Part shown: piece by piece, positions 6,775 to 16,600 of the stretch | Layout: each line of letters opens with the position of its first letter | How positions within the stretch are numbered: position 1 is the stretch's first letter | DNA from: an uncultured Arsenicibacter sp. | GTDB lineage: Bacteria; Bacteroidota; Bacteroidia; Cytophagales; Spirosomataceae | Assembly (NCBI RefSeq): GCF_945952095.1 | Contig: NZ_CAMFHL010000019.1 | Location: 1 to 51,228, forward strand | Direction: 5' to 3' | DNA: 51,228 nt | Notes under the pieces: generated by a model | Seen by the model: the letters and a program-made list of their open reading frames with translations, nothing else | Told to the model about the DNA's origin: nothing | Databases searched by the model: none | Translations under genes and position numbers: made by a program

Positions 6775-8718
6775 ATGAACCTGACAACGCACTCAACCAG
6801 TGTACTCATCCAGCGCATCCTTGATGCGTCACAGACCGGCATTGTTGTGTACGAAGCCATACGATCCGGAGCCGGACAGCCCGTTGATTTTCAGATCCAT
6901 AGCACCAACAGCACCTATAGTCTGACAACCGGCATCAAACCCGCTGAGCTGACCGGCAGACGCCTTCAGGACGACTACCCTGATCAGGTCCGGCAACTGC
7001 TTGCCGACCGTTTTTGCCAGAGCCTGCACACGCAGCAGCCTGTTCAGTTTGATCATTCGTATGTACACCCGCTCACCAACCAGCTTGTCTGGCATAATCT
7101 GTCGGTCATGCCGCTGGACGATCTCCTGATCGTATCTATCCAGGACAATACCCGACAGGTTGAGCAGCAGTTACTCCTCAGCCAGACCGACTATGTGCGC
7201 AGTGCTTTTCAGGCGTCGCTGAGCGGCATTACCGTTTTTGAACCGATTCTTACCGAAACCGGTATTCCCGGCGATTTCCGCTTTTTGATGGTTAACGATG
7301 CCGGCCTGCGCATGGGCAATGTAACAGCCGGCGCCGTTCTTGGCCGCACACTGCGTGAAGTCTACCCGAATACCGAAACGAACGGGCTCTTCCGGGCGTA
7401 TGTTCAGGTGTATACTACCCGCGAGCCGGTCTCGGGCGAACATTACTATCCTGATCATGCCATGTGGCGCCAGTACAGCATCGTTTATGCCGCCGGTAAC
7501 ATCATGGTTTCCTATAACGACATCACCGACCAGAAACAAAGCGAACTGGCCCGGAAAAAACAGACCGGTTTTTTCGAAGCCATTTTCAACAATACCCAGG
7601 TCGGACTGGCTATTTTTGAGCCACAGACCAGCAGCGACCGGATTGCCATTACTGACTTTACCTATGTTTTTGCCAACCCGGCAACAGCGTCGCAGGTAAG
7701 CCGGCCGGTCGAGACATTGCTGAACCAGTCGCTCTGCACGCTGTTTCCCGGTATCGAACAAACCGTTCTGTTTCAGCACATGATTACCGTGGCACACAAC
7801 GGCCTGACCAAACGCTTTCTCTTTCCCTACTTCGGCGACAAAATAAAGGGCTGGTTCGACTGTACGCTGGTTAAAATCGGGAATGTGCTCCTGCTGAGCT
7901 CAATGGATGTTTCTGACAGCTATCACCACCAGCAACAGCTGGAGCTGGTTAACCGCGAGCTGCGGCTGGCCAACGATAACCTGCACCAGTTTGCCTACGT
8001 AGCATCTCATGATTTACAGGAGCCGCTGCGCAAAATCCAGTCTTTCGGCGAATTACTGGTGACCCAGCACAGCGACAGTCTCCAGCTAAACGCGCTGGAT
8101 ATTATCCGGCGGATGTATGCCTCCTCCGAACGGATGTCGATCCTGATCCGCGACCTCCTCGCCTACTCCCGGATTTCGACCAATCGTGAGCCTTTTGCGC
8201 TCATCAACGTGGCGGAGATTATAACGGCGGTTACAGCTGAACTGAGCGATCAGATCGAACGCACCGGCACGCAAATCGGCACCGGAAAGCTACCGGATGT
8301 TCTGGGTGATGTTGCGCAGCTGCATCAGCTTTTCTATAATCTGATGACCAATGCCATTAAGTTCAGGCAACCCGACCAGGCACCGGTCATCAACATCAGC
8401 AGCCGGCTGATTGTCGGTACAGAGCTTGACGAATATCCGCTGACTGACATTATTATGGAGGCGAAATTTACCGACGGACGGCGGCGGGCTTATTACGAAA
8501 TTACGGTTGCCGACAACGGGATCGGCTTCGACGAACGGTACAGCGACCGGATTTTTCAGGTATTCCAGCGTCTGCACGGACGCAGTCAGTATGAGGGCTC
8601 GGGCATCGGGCTGGCCATCTGTAAAAAAGTAGCCGATAATCACGGCGGGGCCATTACGGCCTTCAGTCAGGCAGGGCAGGGCAGCCGGTTTGTCGTGTAT
8701 TTACCCGTACAGCGGTAA
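6775..8718 (+). CDS. Cytoplasmic multi-PAS sensor histidine kinase
   Basis: A 647-residue kinase without signal peptide or membrane helix. Three PAS-like domains occupy about residues 10-115, 130-250 and 265-375. A short coiled linker leads to a phytochrome-type HisKA domain with H412 in VASHDLQEPLRK. The C-terminal ATPase domain has an N box (LMTNAIKFR), G1 (VADNGIGFDERYSDRIFQVF) and G2 (GSGIGLAICKKV). The DLQEPLRK form of the H box is typical of light/redox-sensing and orphan PAS kinases in Bacteroidota. No response regulator is adjacent. No PAS ligand-binding residue (haem His or flavin Cys) stands out, so the signal is unknown. Confidence 0.9.
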   Translation: MNLTTHSTSVLIQRILDASQTGIVVYEAIRSGAGQPVDFQIHSTNSTYSLTTGIKPAELTGRRLQDDYPDQVRQLLADRFCQSLHTQQPVQFDHSYVHPLTNQLVWHNLSVMPLDDLLIVSIQDNTRQVEQQLLLSQTDYVRSAFQASLSGITVFEPILTETGIPGDFRFLMVNDAGLRMGNVTAGAVLGRTLREVYPNTETNGLFRAYVQVYTTREPVSGEHYYPDHAMWRQYSIVYAAGNIMVSYNDITDQKQSELARKKQTGFFEAIFNNTQVGLAIFEPQTSSDRIAITDFTYVFANPATASQVSRPVETLLNQSLCTLFPGIEQTVLFQHMITVAHNGLTKRFLFPYFGDKIKGWFDCTLVKIGNVLLLSSMDVSDSYHHQQQLELVNRELRLANDNLHQFAYVASHDLQEPLRKIQSFGELLVTQHSDSLQLNALDIIRRMYASSERMSILIRDLLAYSRISTNREPFALINVAEIITAVTAELSDQIERTGTQIGTGKLPDVLGDVAQLHQLFYNLMTNAIKFRQPDQAPVINISSRLIVGTELDEYPLTDIIMEAKFTDGRRRAYYEITVADNGIGFDERYSDRIFQVFQRLHGRSQYEGSGIGLAICKKVADNHGGAITAFSQAGQGSRFVVYLPVQR

Positions 8719-8793
8719 GGTACTGAACGCAACCGGATTCATTTTTTTTGCGTAGCTTAGTCATCCAATTTTATCTCCGGATAGTTCTAAGCT

Positions 8794-10332
8794 ATGCCTT
8801 ATTCACGTAACGCATATCATCCCGGCTGGCTGCTCATACTGACACTATGGCTAAGCGGCCACAGTGCTTATGCACAGGAGCTTATCCCGAACGGGGGCTT
8901 TGAGAAATATACGACCTGCCCCTACCAGGATAACTTATTATCGGAAGCGGCCCCGTGGTATAACCCAAACCGCGCTACCCCTGATTTTTATCACCGGTGC
9001 CTGCCGACCAACCAGATGCAGTTGCCGCCGCACAGCGGTCAGGGTATAGGGCGGTTGTTTATGGATCAGGGATGGGCAGAGTATTTTGGTACACCCCTCG
9101 TGTCGCCCCTCATTGCCGGTGAGGCATATCAGTTTGAGATGGCGCTGGCGGCCGACTCGCCAAACCGCTACCCTTCCCGGAGTTTCGGGGCCTATTTCTC
9201 GGCCCAGCGGCTAACGTCTACGGATAAAATCCTGTTTACCGTGAAGCCCCAAGTCTACGATAGTCAGGTTAAGACCTTTACAAAACCCCTGACCTGGGAG
9301 ATCATCGGCGGCTGTTTTGTGGCAAAGGGCGGTGAACAGTTCGCGACAATCGGCAACTTCAACGAACTCCCCCCGTTCCTGAGCTCCTACTATCTCTTTG
9401 CCGACGACATTTCGCTGAAACAAATTAAGCTTAACCTAGGGAATGACACCACCCTCTGTGGACGGGCCAGCCGGTACCGCCTGAGTGCCCGTACGCCCGG
9501 CGCGACCGATTACCGCTGGAGCGACGGCAGTACCGATTCGGTCTTTGTGGTAAAGCGGCCGGGCAAGTACTGGGTAACCGTAAAGACTCCCTGCAAGGTG
9601 CTCAGCGATACCATTGTGGTCAAGTACCGCCTCGATTTCAGTCTGGGCAACGACACCACCCTGTGTACCGGCGCAACGCTTGCCCTCAGCGTGTCGACAC
9701 CGGCCAGCGGCTACAACTGGCAGGACGGTTCGACTAAGCGGGAATTTACAGTCCGGCAACCTGGCACCTACCGCGTCAGTGCGACCGAGCCGGGCTGCTC
9801 CGCCTCGGATACGATTGTAATACGCTATATCGAACCGCCGCGCCTCAGTCTGGGGCCGCCGCTGGAACTGTGTGGTGCCGAAACGCACGTGCTCAGGCCG
9901 GTTTTCGCACAGGGAAAATTCAGTTGGGTCGATGGCTATCCGGCTACCGACCGCCTGATTACCAGCTCGAATACCTACTACGGGCAGATCGTCAACGACT
10001 GTATGACGCTTATTGATTCCGTGAAGGCCGATTACGGCGAGTGCGGCTGCGTGCTGTACACCCCTGACCTGTTTACCCCCAACAATGACGGCGTCAATGA
10101 CTGGTTTGAACCGTTTGCCTGCGGCGACATTACCATTACCGGCCTGTCGGTATTTAACCGCTGGGGAGAGGTTCTTTATCAGACGCAGACCGCGCCGTTC
10201 CGATGGGATGGTGCCTACCGGAACCAGCCCTGCGATACCGACATCTATGCCTGGGCCATCACGTATCAGCTTAACCAGCAGGGCCGGATCAGCAACAAGC
10301 GAAAACAGGGTCTGCTGCGGCTGGCCCGCTGA
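8794..10332 (+). CDS. Secreted protein with gliding motility-associated C-terminal domain (T9SS)
   Basis: A 512-residue exported protein. A Sec signal peptide (about 1-28, ending AYAQ) precedes a domain beginning ELIPNGGFEKY, a form common at the start of Bacteroidota surface proteins and probably jelly-roll-like (about 29-210). Two Ig/PKD-like repeats follow, each starting LGNDTTLC and each holding a WSDGST or WQDGST motif, then a third degenerate repeat. The last 95 residues (CVLYTPDLFTPNNDGVNDWF to the end) are the gliding motility-associated C-terminal domain, a type B T9SS signal with the usual VFNRWGEVLY and WDG motifs. Export to the surface is well supported. The ligand or activity is unknown. 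Its stop codon abuts that of the next, convergent gene. Confidence 0.9.
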   Translation: MPYSRNAYHPGWLLILTLWLSGHSAYAQELIPNGGFEKYTTCPYQDNLLSEAAPWYNPNRATPDFYHRCLPTNQMQLPPHSGQGIGRLFMDQGWAEYFGTPLVSPLIAGEAYQFEMALAADSPNRYPSRSFGAYFSAQRLTSTDKILFTVKPQVYDSQVKTFTKPLTWEIIGGCFVAKGGEQFATIGNFNELPPFLSSYYLFADDISLKQIKLNLGNDTTLCGRASRYRLSARTPGATDYRWSDGSTDSVFVVKRPGKYWVTVKTPCKVLSDTIVVKYRLDFSLGNDTTLCTGATLALSVSTPASGYNWQDGSTKREFTVRQPGTYRVSATEPGCSASDTIVIRYIEPPRLSLGPPLELCGAETHVLRPVFAQGKFSWVDGYPATDRLITSSNTYYGQIVNDCMTLIDSVKADYGECGCVLYTPDLFTPNNDGVNDWFEPFACGDITITGLSVFNRWGEVLYQTQTAPFRWDGAYRNQPCDTDIYAWAITYQLNQQGRISNKRKQGLLRLAR

Positions 10333-11496
10333 TCAGATATAACGCAGCCACCAGATTTCCTTGTGGCGTCGTTTATACTGCCAGTACCACCGGCACGGGA
10401 AATACAGCAACACAACAATCCCCAGCCAGATGAGGTAGGTTGTCGGCAGGTCAACGCCCGACGGCTCTTTCGGGCGGCCAAACTGAAACGGGCCGAACAC
10501 AAACTGATCCGGTGTGAACCCCTGCATAAACAGCATTACCAGCATCAGGGTGTGAATCAGATACCAGTGGATGAGGTAGTAAAACATCGGCACCCGGCCA
10601 TAGACCGACAACACCTCCGTAAACCGGTTCTGTATCCCATCTACCAGCGCCATTACGGTAATCGTAACGCCCAGCGTCATGGTGGTATAGAGCAATGAGG
10701 GCGGGTATTTTGTGGTATTGATGAAGGATAAAAACGTAAAATCAGGTGTCTTCTGAGCCGACCAGGGTGCAGGGTCGCCATAGCTATTGAACAGGCGGAC
10801 GAGTACAAACACAGCCAGCGAACCCAGACCCACCAGCAACAGTGTACGGCGGCGGCGGTTGTCGGGCAGTTCAAACAGCAGACCGGCTCCGTAACCGGCC
10901 AGCATGATGCCGAGCCAGGGTACCCACGGATAGAGCAACCCGACCATAAACTGCGGCGTTACAGGAAAGACATCAGGACGGAAGAAAAGCGACCAGATAA
11001 CCCGCAGCGGGATAGTATCGGTAAACGTCACCCCCTGCACCAGATTGTGGCAGAGGATTATGAACAAGCCCAGCAGGCCGACGGTACGGGCCGGCGCTTT
11101 CAGCAGGAAAGACAACATCAGAAATCCGGCACCGATTGCCGCAATCACCTGAAAGATGATGGTCCGGAACGAAAGGTCGAACCAGAGCGCAAAGTTGACG
11201 ACGGTAATTTCCAGAAAAAGCAGCCACAGGCCGCGCGACCGCAGAAACCGTTGATTGGCGGATACATCGCCGCTGTTTTTCAGCGACAGGTAGGCAGACG
11301 TACCGGAGAGAAAAACGAAGGTCGGGGCGCACAGGTGCGTAATCCAGCGGGTCATAAACAGCGCGCCGGTTGTGGTTGACAGGTCGGTCGGGCTCTGGGT
11401 TTGTGAGGTCACGTGCATGAGTTCCCGAACGTGGTCCAGGGCCATAATGACCATCACCAGACCGCGGGCAAAATCAATTGACGGAATCCGTTTCAT
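10333..11496 (-). CDS. DUF1624 / heparan-alpha-glucosaminide N-acetyltransferase-like membrane protein
   Basis: A 387-residue polytopic membrane protein with about ten hydrophobic segments. The N-terminus, RIPSIDFARGLVMVIMALDH, is the DUF1624 signature, with the conserved Asp and His of HGSNAT/YeiB-like acyltransferases. Related proteins move acetyl or other acyl groups across the membrane onto sugars, but the bacterial members are mostly uncharacterised. The frame opens at 11526; I prefer the ATG at 11496 (MKRIPSIDF) because it places the signature at the N-terminus, as in relatives. The stop codon directly abuts the convergent upstream gene (TGATCA at 10330-10335), so there is no room for a terminator. 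Confidence 0.82.
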   Translation of the reverse strand: MKRIPSIDFARGLVMVIMALDHVRELMHVTSQTQSPTDLSTTTGALFMTRWITHLCAPTFVFLSGTSAYLSLKNSGDVSANQRFLRSRGLWLLFLEITVVNFALWFDLSFRTIIFQVIAAIGAGFLMLSFLLKAPARTVGLLGLFIILCHNLVQGVTFTDTIPLRVIWSLFFRPDVFPVTPQFMVGLLYPWVPWLGIMLAGYGAGLLFELPDNRRRRTLLLVGLGSLAVFVLVRLFNSYGDPAPWSAQKTPDFTFLSFINTTKYPPSLLYTTMTLGVTITVMALVDGIQNRFTEVLSVYGRVPMFYYLIHWYLIHTLMLVMLFMQGFTPDQFVFGPFQFGRPKEPSGVDLPTTYLIWLGIVVLLYFPCRWYWQYKRRHKEIWWLRYI

Positions 11497-11572
11497 GTGT
11501 TTCAGGAAGAGGAGGAAGAAACGCAAGTTACAGCAATTCAGGCATTAATCCGTCAGGTTTATGGCTTGTGGG

Positions 11573-11600
11573 TATATTTGTAAAACGGAATGATATTCCG
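11573..11600 (+). promoter_or_regulatory. Promoter -7 element and operator-like palindrome
   Basis: TATATTTG at 11573-11580 matches the TAnnTTTG -7 element. It is followed by an inverted repeat, CGGAAT GAT ATTCCG, at 11586-11600, at or just after the expected transcription start and 13 bp before the ATG at 11613. A 17-bp sequence covering the palindrome (11584-11600) recurs in inverted orientation at 12454-12470. It may be an operator; no regulator is assigned. Confidence 0.45.
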
Positions 11601-11612
11601 GCTCATTTTGAA

Positions 11613-11999
11613 ATGCACTACCTGTTAAAGACTTGTATCAATGCAAGAAACATTAAAGATTATCTGCTTACTATCGCTGAAGAAATAGTCTTCCGATTCG
11701 CTTTTTTGGCTTGCGGCGCTTTTTTGTGGTTATTATTCGAAAACGCAAACTCTCTGTCAGCACTTTTAATTTGTCTACTTTTCATCCCTTGGAGCACATT
11801 ATGCTTTATTGCAGAATACGCTCTGCTGTATTTCTCAAAAAGACAGGTGAAAGGTAATCGTATTTTAAGATTTATAATAGCTTTACCAATGCCTATGTTA
11901 GTAATATTCACCAATAGAGCGGAGATACATATGCCATTATATTTTTTTAGTTTTTACATTACTTCCCTAATCACATACCTTTTATATAGACAAAAGTAA
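11613..11999 (+). CDS. Small AT-rich membrane protein, unknown
   Basis: A 128-residue protein with three or four hydrophobic segments (EIVFRFAFLACGAFLWLLFE, then LLICLLFIPWSTLCFIAEYAL, then a C-terminal FFSFYITSLITYLLY) and basic loops, so probably an inner membrane protein. The open frame begins at 11478, but the ATG at 11613 follows a TATATTTG promoter at 11573 and removes an implausible N-terminus that overlaps the divergent gene. Base composition is clearly more AT-rich than the neighbours and Leu codons are often TTA or CTT, which suggests recent acquisition. I do not recognise a family. Confidence 0.6.
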   Translation: MHYLLKTCINARNIKDYLLTIAEEIVFRFAFLACGAFLWLLFENANSLSALLICLLFIPWSTLCFIAEYALLYFSKRQVKGNRILRFIIALPMPMLVIFTNRAEIHMPLYFFSFYITSLITYLLYRQK

Positions 12000-12611
12000 T
12001 ATTACCTCTATTCCCGCCCTCATTAATCATATTTTGGACAATTTCAGGGCATTAGCCGATCTGTGACCGACGTTTAACGAATGCTTTAAACCCATTCTCA
12101 CCAGTAAAACTTTAGTATCAACCGAATTTGTGAGCCCCCGCTCCGCTGAAACGAATACTTTGGAAGTTGAATCAATATTTGTATTTCTTCAACCCTAAGC
12201 CTGTAGCAGATCCCTGAAACCAGCATGGCATGGCTATCGGTATCCGGCAAGTATCACTATATGGCTTCTGCATCGGCACTATGCCTGTTTAAAGAAGTTT
12301 CCGTCAAGCCCCGCGCTAAAGCACGGGGTTGGAGCGTTGCTGGCTAAACCCTCTGTTCCCACCCATACGCTGCGCCCGGCGGCAATTCCGGAAACGGGTT
12401 TCTGATTACAATGGCATCAATCCGGTACCATCCGAATCATCCCGCCTGTCAAACGGAATATCATTCCGTTCTACACCTTCCCTAAACAAAACACCCGCTC
12501 CAATTAACACATCCTTTCTGACAGATCAACCCGTTAATTGACCGGTTAAGACATATTACCCGCCCGATAAACGTCCGGAGGCTGTAGCTTTACCGCCACA
12601 ACAACTACACG
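12000..12611. other. Long non-coding region
   Basis: About 610 bases without a credible gene. A 70-codon frame at 12329 has no start context or family resemblance. It contains a GC-rich hairpin at 12306-12330 and a palindrome at 12454-12470 that is the inverted copy of the one at 11584. The stretch just before 12612 has TAGCTTTA (12584-12591), one mismatch from the -7 consensus, as a possible promoter for the next gene. Confidence 0.5.
12306..12330. repeat. GC hairpin resembling an IS200/REP end
   Basis: CCCCG and CGGGG arms flank an inner GC/GC pair with a TAAA loop. The outer AA and TT also pair, around a bulged G. The layout resembles the subterminal hairpins of IS200/IS605 elements and REP sequences mobilised by TnpA-like enzymes. 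No transposase is near, so it would be a relic at most. Confidence 0.3.
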
Positions 12612-13283
12612 ATGAAACAACTCATAACACTTACCCTGCTGCTCCTCGCCCTGGGGTGCAGGGCTTACGGGCAGTATGTGCCGCTGGGGGCCATCTCGTC
12701 CTGGACCGAGGGCTACGTAATTACAGCCGCTAACGACACCATCGCCGGTCAGATCCGGATTCCGATGCTGATCAACGACGCGCCGGCCAGTGCGGTCATT
12801 AAAACGCACGAAGGGCAAAAACAAACCATCAAGGCCGAAAACCTGCTGCAAATCGCCCAGCGGATTCCGGATTTTGCCTATGCGACCGGCCACATACCGC
12901 GCGAACGGCAGTACATTTTTTTCGATAAAGTCCCGAATCCGCGCCGGAATCAGAAACCAATGCTGCTCGAACGGCTGAGCCAACCCGGTAAAGTGGTCCT
13001 GTATTTCGACGCAAACGGCTGGAAAAAGACCACAGACTTAACCTTTGGCGCCCTGACAGTCACGCTCGATCATAAGGATTTCAGCTTTGTGGCGGTCAAA
13101 GACGGACAGACGGCGAGTATTCTTAAAAAAAGTAACCTAAATGAACAGATCGGCTCGCTTTTCGGAGATTGTCCTATTTTCATAAACCAGCTGACTACCA
13201 GCGAAACACCTGAGTGGAAACATCTTGACCGCATACTGGCCTTGTATAATCAGTCCTGCGTGGTCGGTACTGCTGCCCGGTAA
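12612..13283 (+). CDS. Secreted hypothetical protein
   Basis: A 223-residue protein with a Sec signal peptide (about 1-20, MKQLITLTLLLLALGCRAYG, cut before QYVPLG). The Cys at 16 does not sit in a good lipobox. The mature part is beta-rich: GYVITAANDTIAGQI near the start, a central KPMLLERLSQPGKVVLYFD, and a C-terminal LFGDCPIFINQL ending in LALYNQSC. I have the impression of a Bacteroidota-restricted periplasmic family with the pattern of GYV-NDTI and a terminal YN-C motif, but I cannot name it. It is followed by a strong hairpin terminator and precedes a SusCD pair that has its own promoter. Confidence 0.7.
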   Translation: MKQLITLTLLLLALGCRAYGQYVPLGAISSWTEGYVITAANDTIAGQIRIPMLINDAPASAVIKTHEGQKQTIKAENLLQIAQRIPDFAYATGHIPRERQYIFFDKVPNPRRNQKPMLLERLSQPGKVVLYFDANGWKKTTDLTFGALTVTLDHKDFSFVAVKDGQTASILKKSNLNEQIGSLFGDCPIFINQLTTSETPEWKHLDRILALYNQSCVVGTAAR

Positions 13284-13304
13284 GTGCTTTCACTGCCGGA
13301 TTTT

Positions 13305-13345
13305 AAAAGCCTGCATCATTCGTGAATGATGCAGGCTTTTGTTTT
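13305..13345. terminator. Strong intrinsic terminator
   Basis: A perfect 16-bp stem (AAAAGCCTGCATCATT with AATGATGCAGGCTTTT) around a CGTG loop, followed by GTTTTATG. It ends the 12612 gene. Confidence 0.88.
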
Positions 13346-13573
13346 ATGAAGTATTTATAACACTATTTTAACAAAATTTTAATAGTAACACTAAACTGAT
13401 TTTCAATTACTTATAATTATTTATTTCATTTTTCTACTATTTTTTTAATCATTTTTAATGTCCATCTTAATTTAATACAAACTAACCGGAGCAGGATACA
13501 ATACACATAGATTATATTTTGCCAATACAATATATAGTAAAACAATATTCTACATAATAGCATTTTATCAGAA
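13346..13573. other. AT-rich upstream region of susC1
   Basis: About 230 bases of very AT-rich sequence with no coding frame of note. A 64-codon minus-strand frame here is low-complexity and not credible. The stretch probably holds regulatory sites for the SusCD pair, but no clear repeat or palindrome stands out. Confidence 0.45.
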
Positions 13574-13605
13574 TTTTGAATTGCATTTGTCGTGATATAC
13601 TTTTG
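13574..13605 (+). promoter_or_regulatory. Promoter of susC1
   Basis: TACTTTTG at 13598-13605 is an exact TAnnTTTG -7 element, with TTTTG ending at 13578, 19 bp upstream. Start of transcription would be near 13612, about 30 nt before the ATG at 13644. Confidence 0.7.
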
Positions 13606-13643
13606 TTTCATATCGTACACTTTGAAACCTACTAAATCATATC

Positions 13644-16600
13644 ATGATGAGAAATGTACTATTAAGCTTTCTCCTGTTATGCGCCGTTCTGGGCGTAGCG
13701 AGCGCGCAGGACCGGAAGATTACCGGCAAAATCACGTCTGCCGATGACAACAGCTCCGTTCCCGGCGTATCCGTCGTCGTTAAGGGAACCACAACCGGAA
13801 CCATCTCCGATGTGAATGGCTCGTTTGCGCTCTCCGTACCGGCTTCCGGCGGCACCCTGGTCTTTTCGTTTATTGGTATGACCACCAAAGAGGTTCCGCT
13901 CAGCGGCAGTTCGGTATATGATGTCAAAATGGCAACGGACACGAAGCAACTGTCTGAAGTAGTGGTTACAGGGGTTGGTGTCGCGACTGACAAGCGGAAA
14001 ATTGCGATTTCGGTTGAATCGATTTCGGCCAGTCAGCTGCCGCAAACGTCGCAGGCGTCTATTGATCAGGCCCTGATCGGTAAGATTCCGGGTGCGCAGA
14101 TTACGAGTAAGAGCGGTACGCCCGGCGCCGACGTAAACATTCTCCTACGCGGTATTAATACCCTGAACCGTGGTACATCGCCGATGATTCTGATCGACGG
14201 TATCCAGATGGGAGCCTCCGGCCTGCAAACGGTCGATCTTAACTCCATCGAACGTGTCGAAGTAGTACAGGGTGCCGCCGCCGCAACCATCTACGGGGCG
14301 CAGGGAGCGAACGGGGTTATTCAGCTCTTCACGAAAAAAGGCAAAGCCGGTGCCCTGCGGGTTGATGTGTCATCGAGCGTCGCGCAGAATACGTATCTGA
14401 ACGTGGGTGGCCTGAGCAAGGCACAATACCACGCCTTTGCGACCGATGCCAGCAACAACGTAATCGGCTCATCGGGTAAACCCATCACCTTTGACCTGGC
14501 AAACGGCGTTTATACCGAAAACGTACAATATAACTCGACCGATCCGACGGCGAAAAACGAAAAGCCCTACAACGCCAACCTGAAATACATTGACCATTTC
14601 GACTTCTTTTTCCGGCCGGCGAATACCTTCAATAACAGCGTCGTGATTTCCGGCGGTGGCCCGAAGTCAGATTTCAGCATTTCAGCCTCTAACAGCCATC
14701 AGGAAAGTAACGTGATCAATAACGGGGCATGGGAGCGCAGCAACCTGACCGGCAACATCGGCATGGAGCTGGCAAAGGGCCTTACCCTGCGCTCAATCAC
14801 GCAGCTGGCGTATACTAAAAGTACGCTGAAAACCAGCGACCGGACAATTGTGTACGGCTTATTGAACGCCTATCCGTTTGCCGATTTTTCCCTGAAAACC
14901 ACCGACGGGACAACGCCGTACAACCTGAACCAAACCATCGGTATCAACGCGTCGAACCCGCTGTATTTTCAGAATTACACCCGTAACAACGATAATAAGG
15001 TTGACATTATCCAGAACTTCAACCTGCACTACGACTTTCCGAAATTTGTGTCACTCGACGCCAAATACGGCCTGAACTACCAGACCCAGAACCGCGACCT
15101 GGAGTACCTGAACCAGTCGAACAACGCCAACATCAAGTACTGGCTGACGCAGAGCACCGCCCGCTATATTTCGAACTACAACTCGAACAACACGGGTGAT
15201 CTGACGAAATACAGCAACAGCAAGATGTTCCAGAACTTTCTGGCAACGGCCACGTTCAGCTTTGACCTCCAGAAAGATTTCGGCCTGAATATCCCGCTGA
15301 AGTCCGTTACGCAGACCGCCTTTGACTGGCGGAACAGCACGATCAAGGAATACACCAGTACGGCCATGGGCCTGCCATCGGCCTATGAGCCTTACACAGC
15401 AGCCAACACTACCTCATGGCGGGTGTACCGCGACTATAAGGAACCGTTTATTACCTACGGTTACCTCGTTAACCAGCGCTTTGAGTTTGCCGACATTGCC
15501 GGTATCTCAGGCGGTTTCCGGAGCGATTATTCATCGGCCTTCGGTCGTGGTTCGAAGCCGTTTACGTTCCCGCGCGGTGATGCATACCTGCGCCTGTCGG
15601 CCCTTAATTTCTGGAAAAACAGCCCGGTCAACAACCTGCTGGCCGAAGCTAAACTGCGCGCTGCCTACGGTCAGGCCGGTATTCAGCCCAAGCCGTTTGA
15701 CCGCTACGTGACGATTACGCCGACTACGGTGGGTACGAGCACGGCGTTCTACTATGCCAACGGCCAGAGTAATCCGGATCTGGGTGTAGAGGTATCGGAA
15801 GAATTCGAAGTAGGTACCGACCTCCTCTTTACGGTCTCGAAAAATACGCCTTGGGCCAACGACATTGCGCTGTCGGCAACGTACTGGGACCGGAAAACAA
15901 AAGACGCCATCTATCCGGTTGACGTAGCCCCGTCGATTGGTCTGGGTACGCTGATTGATAACGCCTTTACACTGGGTTCACGCGGTCTGCAACTATCGTT
16001 AGGATCAACGATCTACAACGGCGGCAACCTGAAGTGGAACACAACGGTCAACGTGGGCAAGCAGACATCGGAAATCGTGTCGATCCGCGGCAACCAGGAA
16101 GTCATCATCCTGTCGAGCGCGGGTAGTACCAACTACGTGCTGAAAGCCGGTGACAAGGTCGGTCAGCTGTACGGCTACCGGATGCTGCACAGCGTTACGG
16201 ATAAAGACGAAGCCGGTAACTTCTACATTCCGCAGGCAGAACAGGAAAACTACACCGTGGCCAGCAACGGTTATGTGGTGAGCAAAACGACCAAACAGCC
16301 TTACATGTCGGCCGGTAAATACAGCTTCGGGGACCCGAATCCTAAGTTCAACCTGTCTTTTATCAACGACCTGAGCTACAAGGGCTTCCTTACCTTCTCG
16401 ATGCAGTGGGACTGGATATACGGCAGCCACCTGTACAATCAGACCAAGGAATGGATGTACCGCGACGGTATCCACAGCGACTACACCAAACCAATCACCA
16501 TCAACGGGGAAACCGGTGCCTGGACAGCCTTCTACCGCGGGGTATATGCGCAGCGGACGGCCAACGGTACGAAGGATTATTTCTACGAAGATGCCTCGTT

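Noticed and set aside
12329..12541. A 70-codon open frame in the long intergenic region
   Set aside because: No start context, no family resemblance, and it crosses a hairpin and a palindrome.
13426..13620. A 64-codon minus-strand frame upstream of susC1
   Set aside because: Low-complexity AT-rich sequence that overlaps the promoter of susC1.
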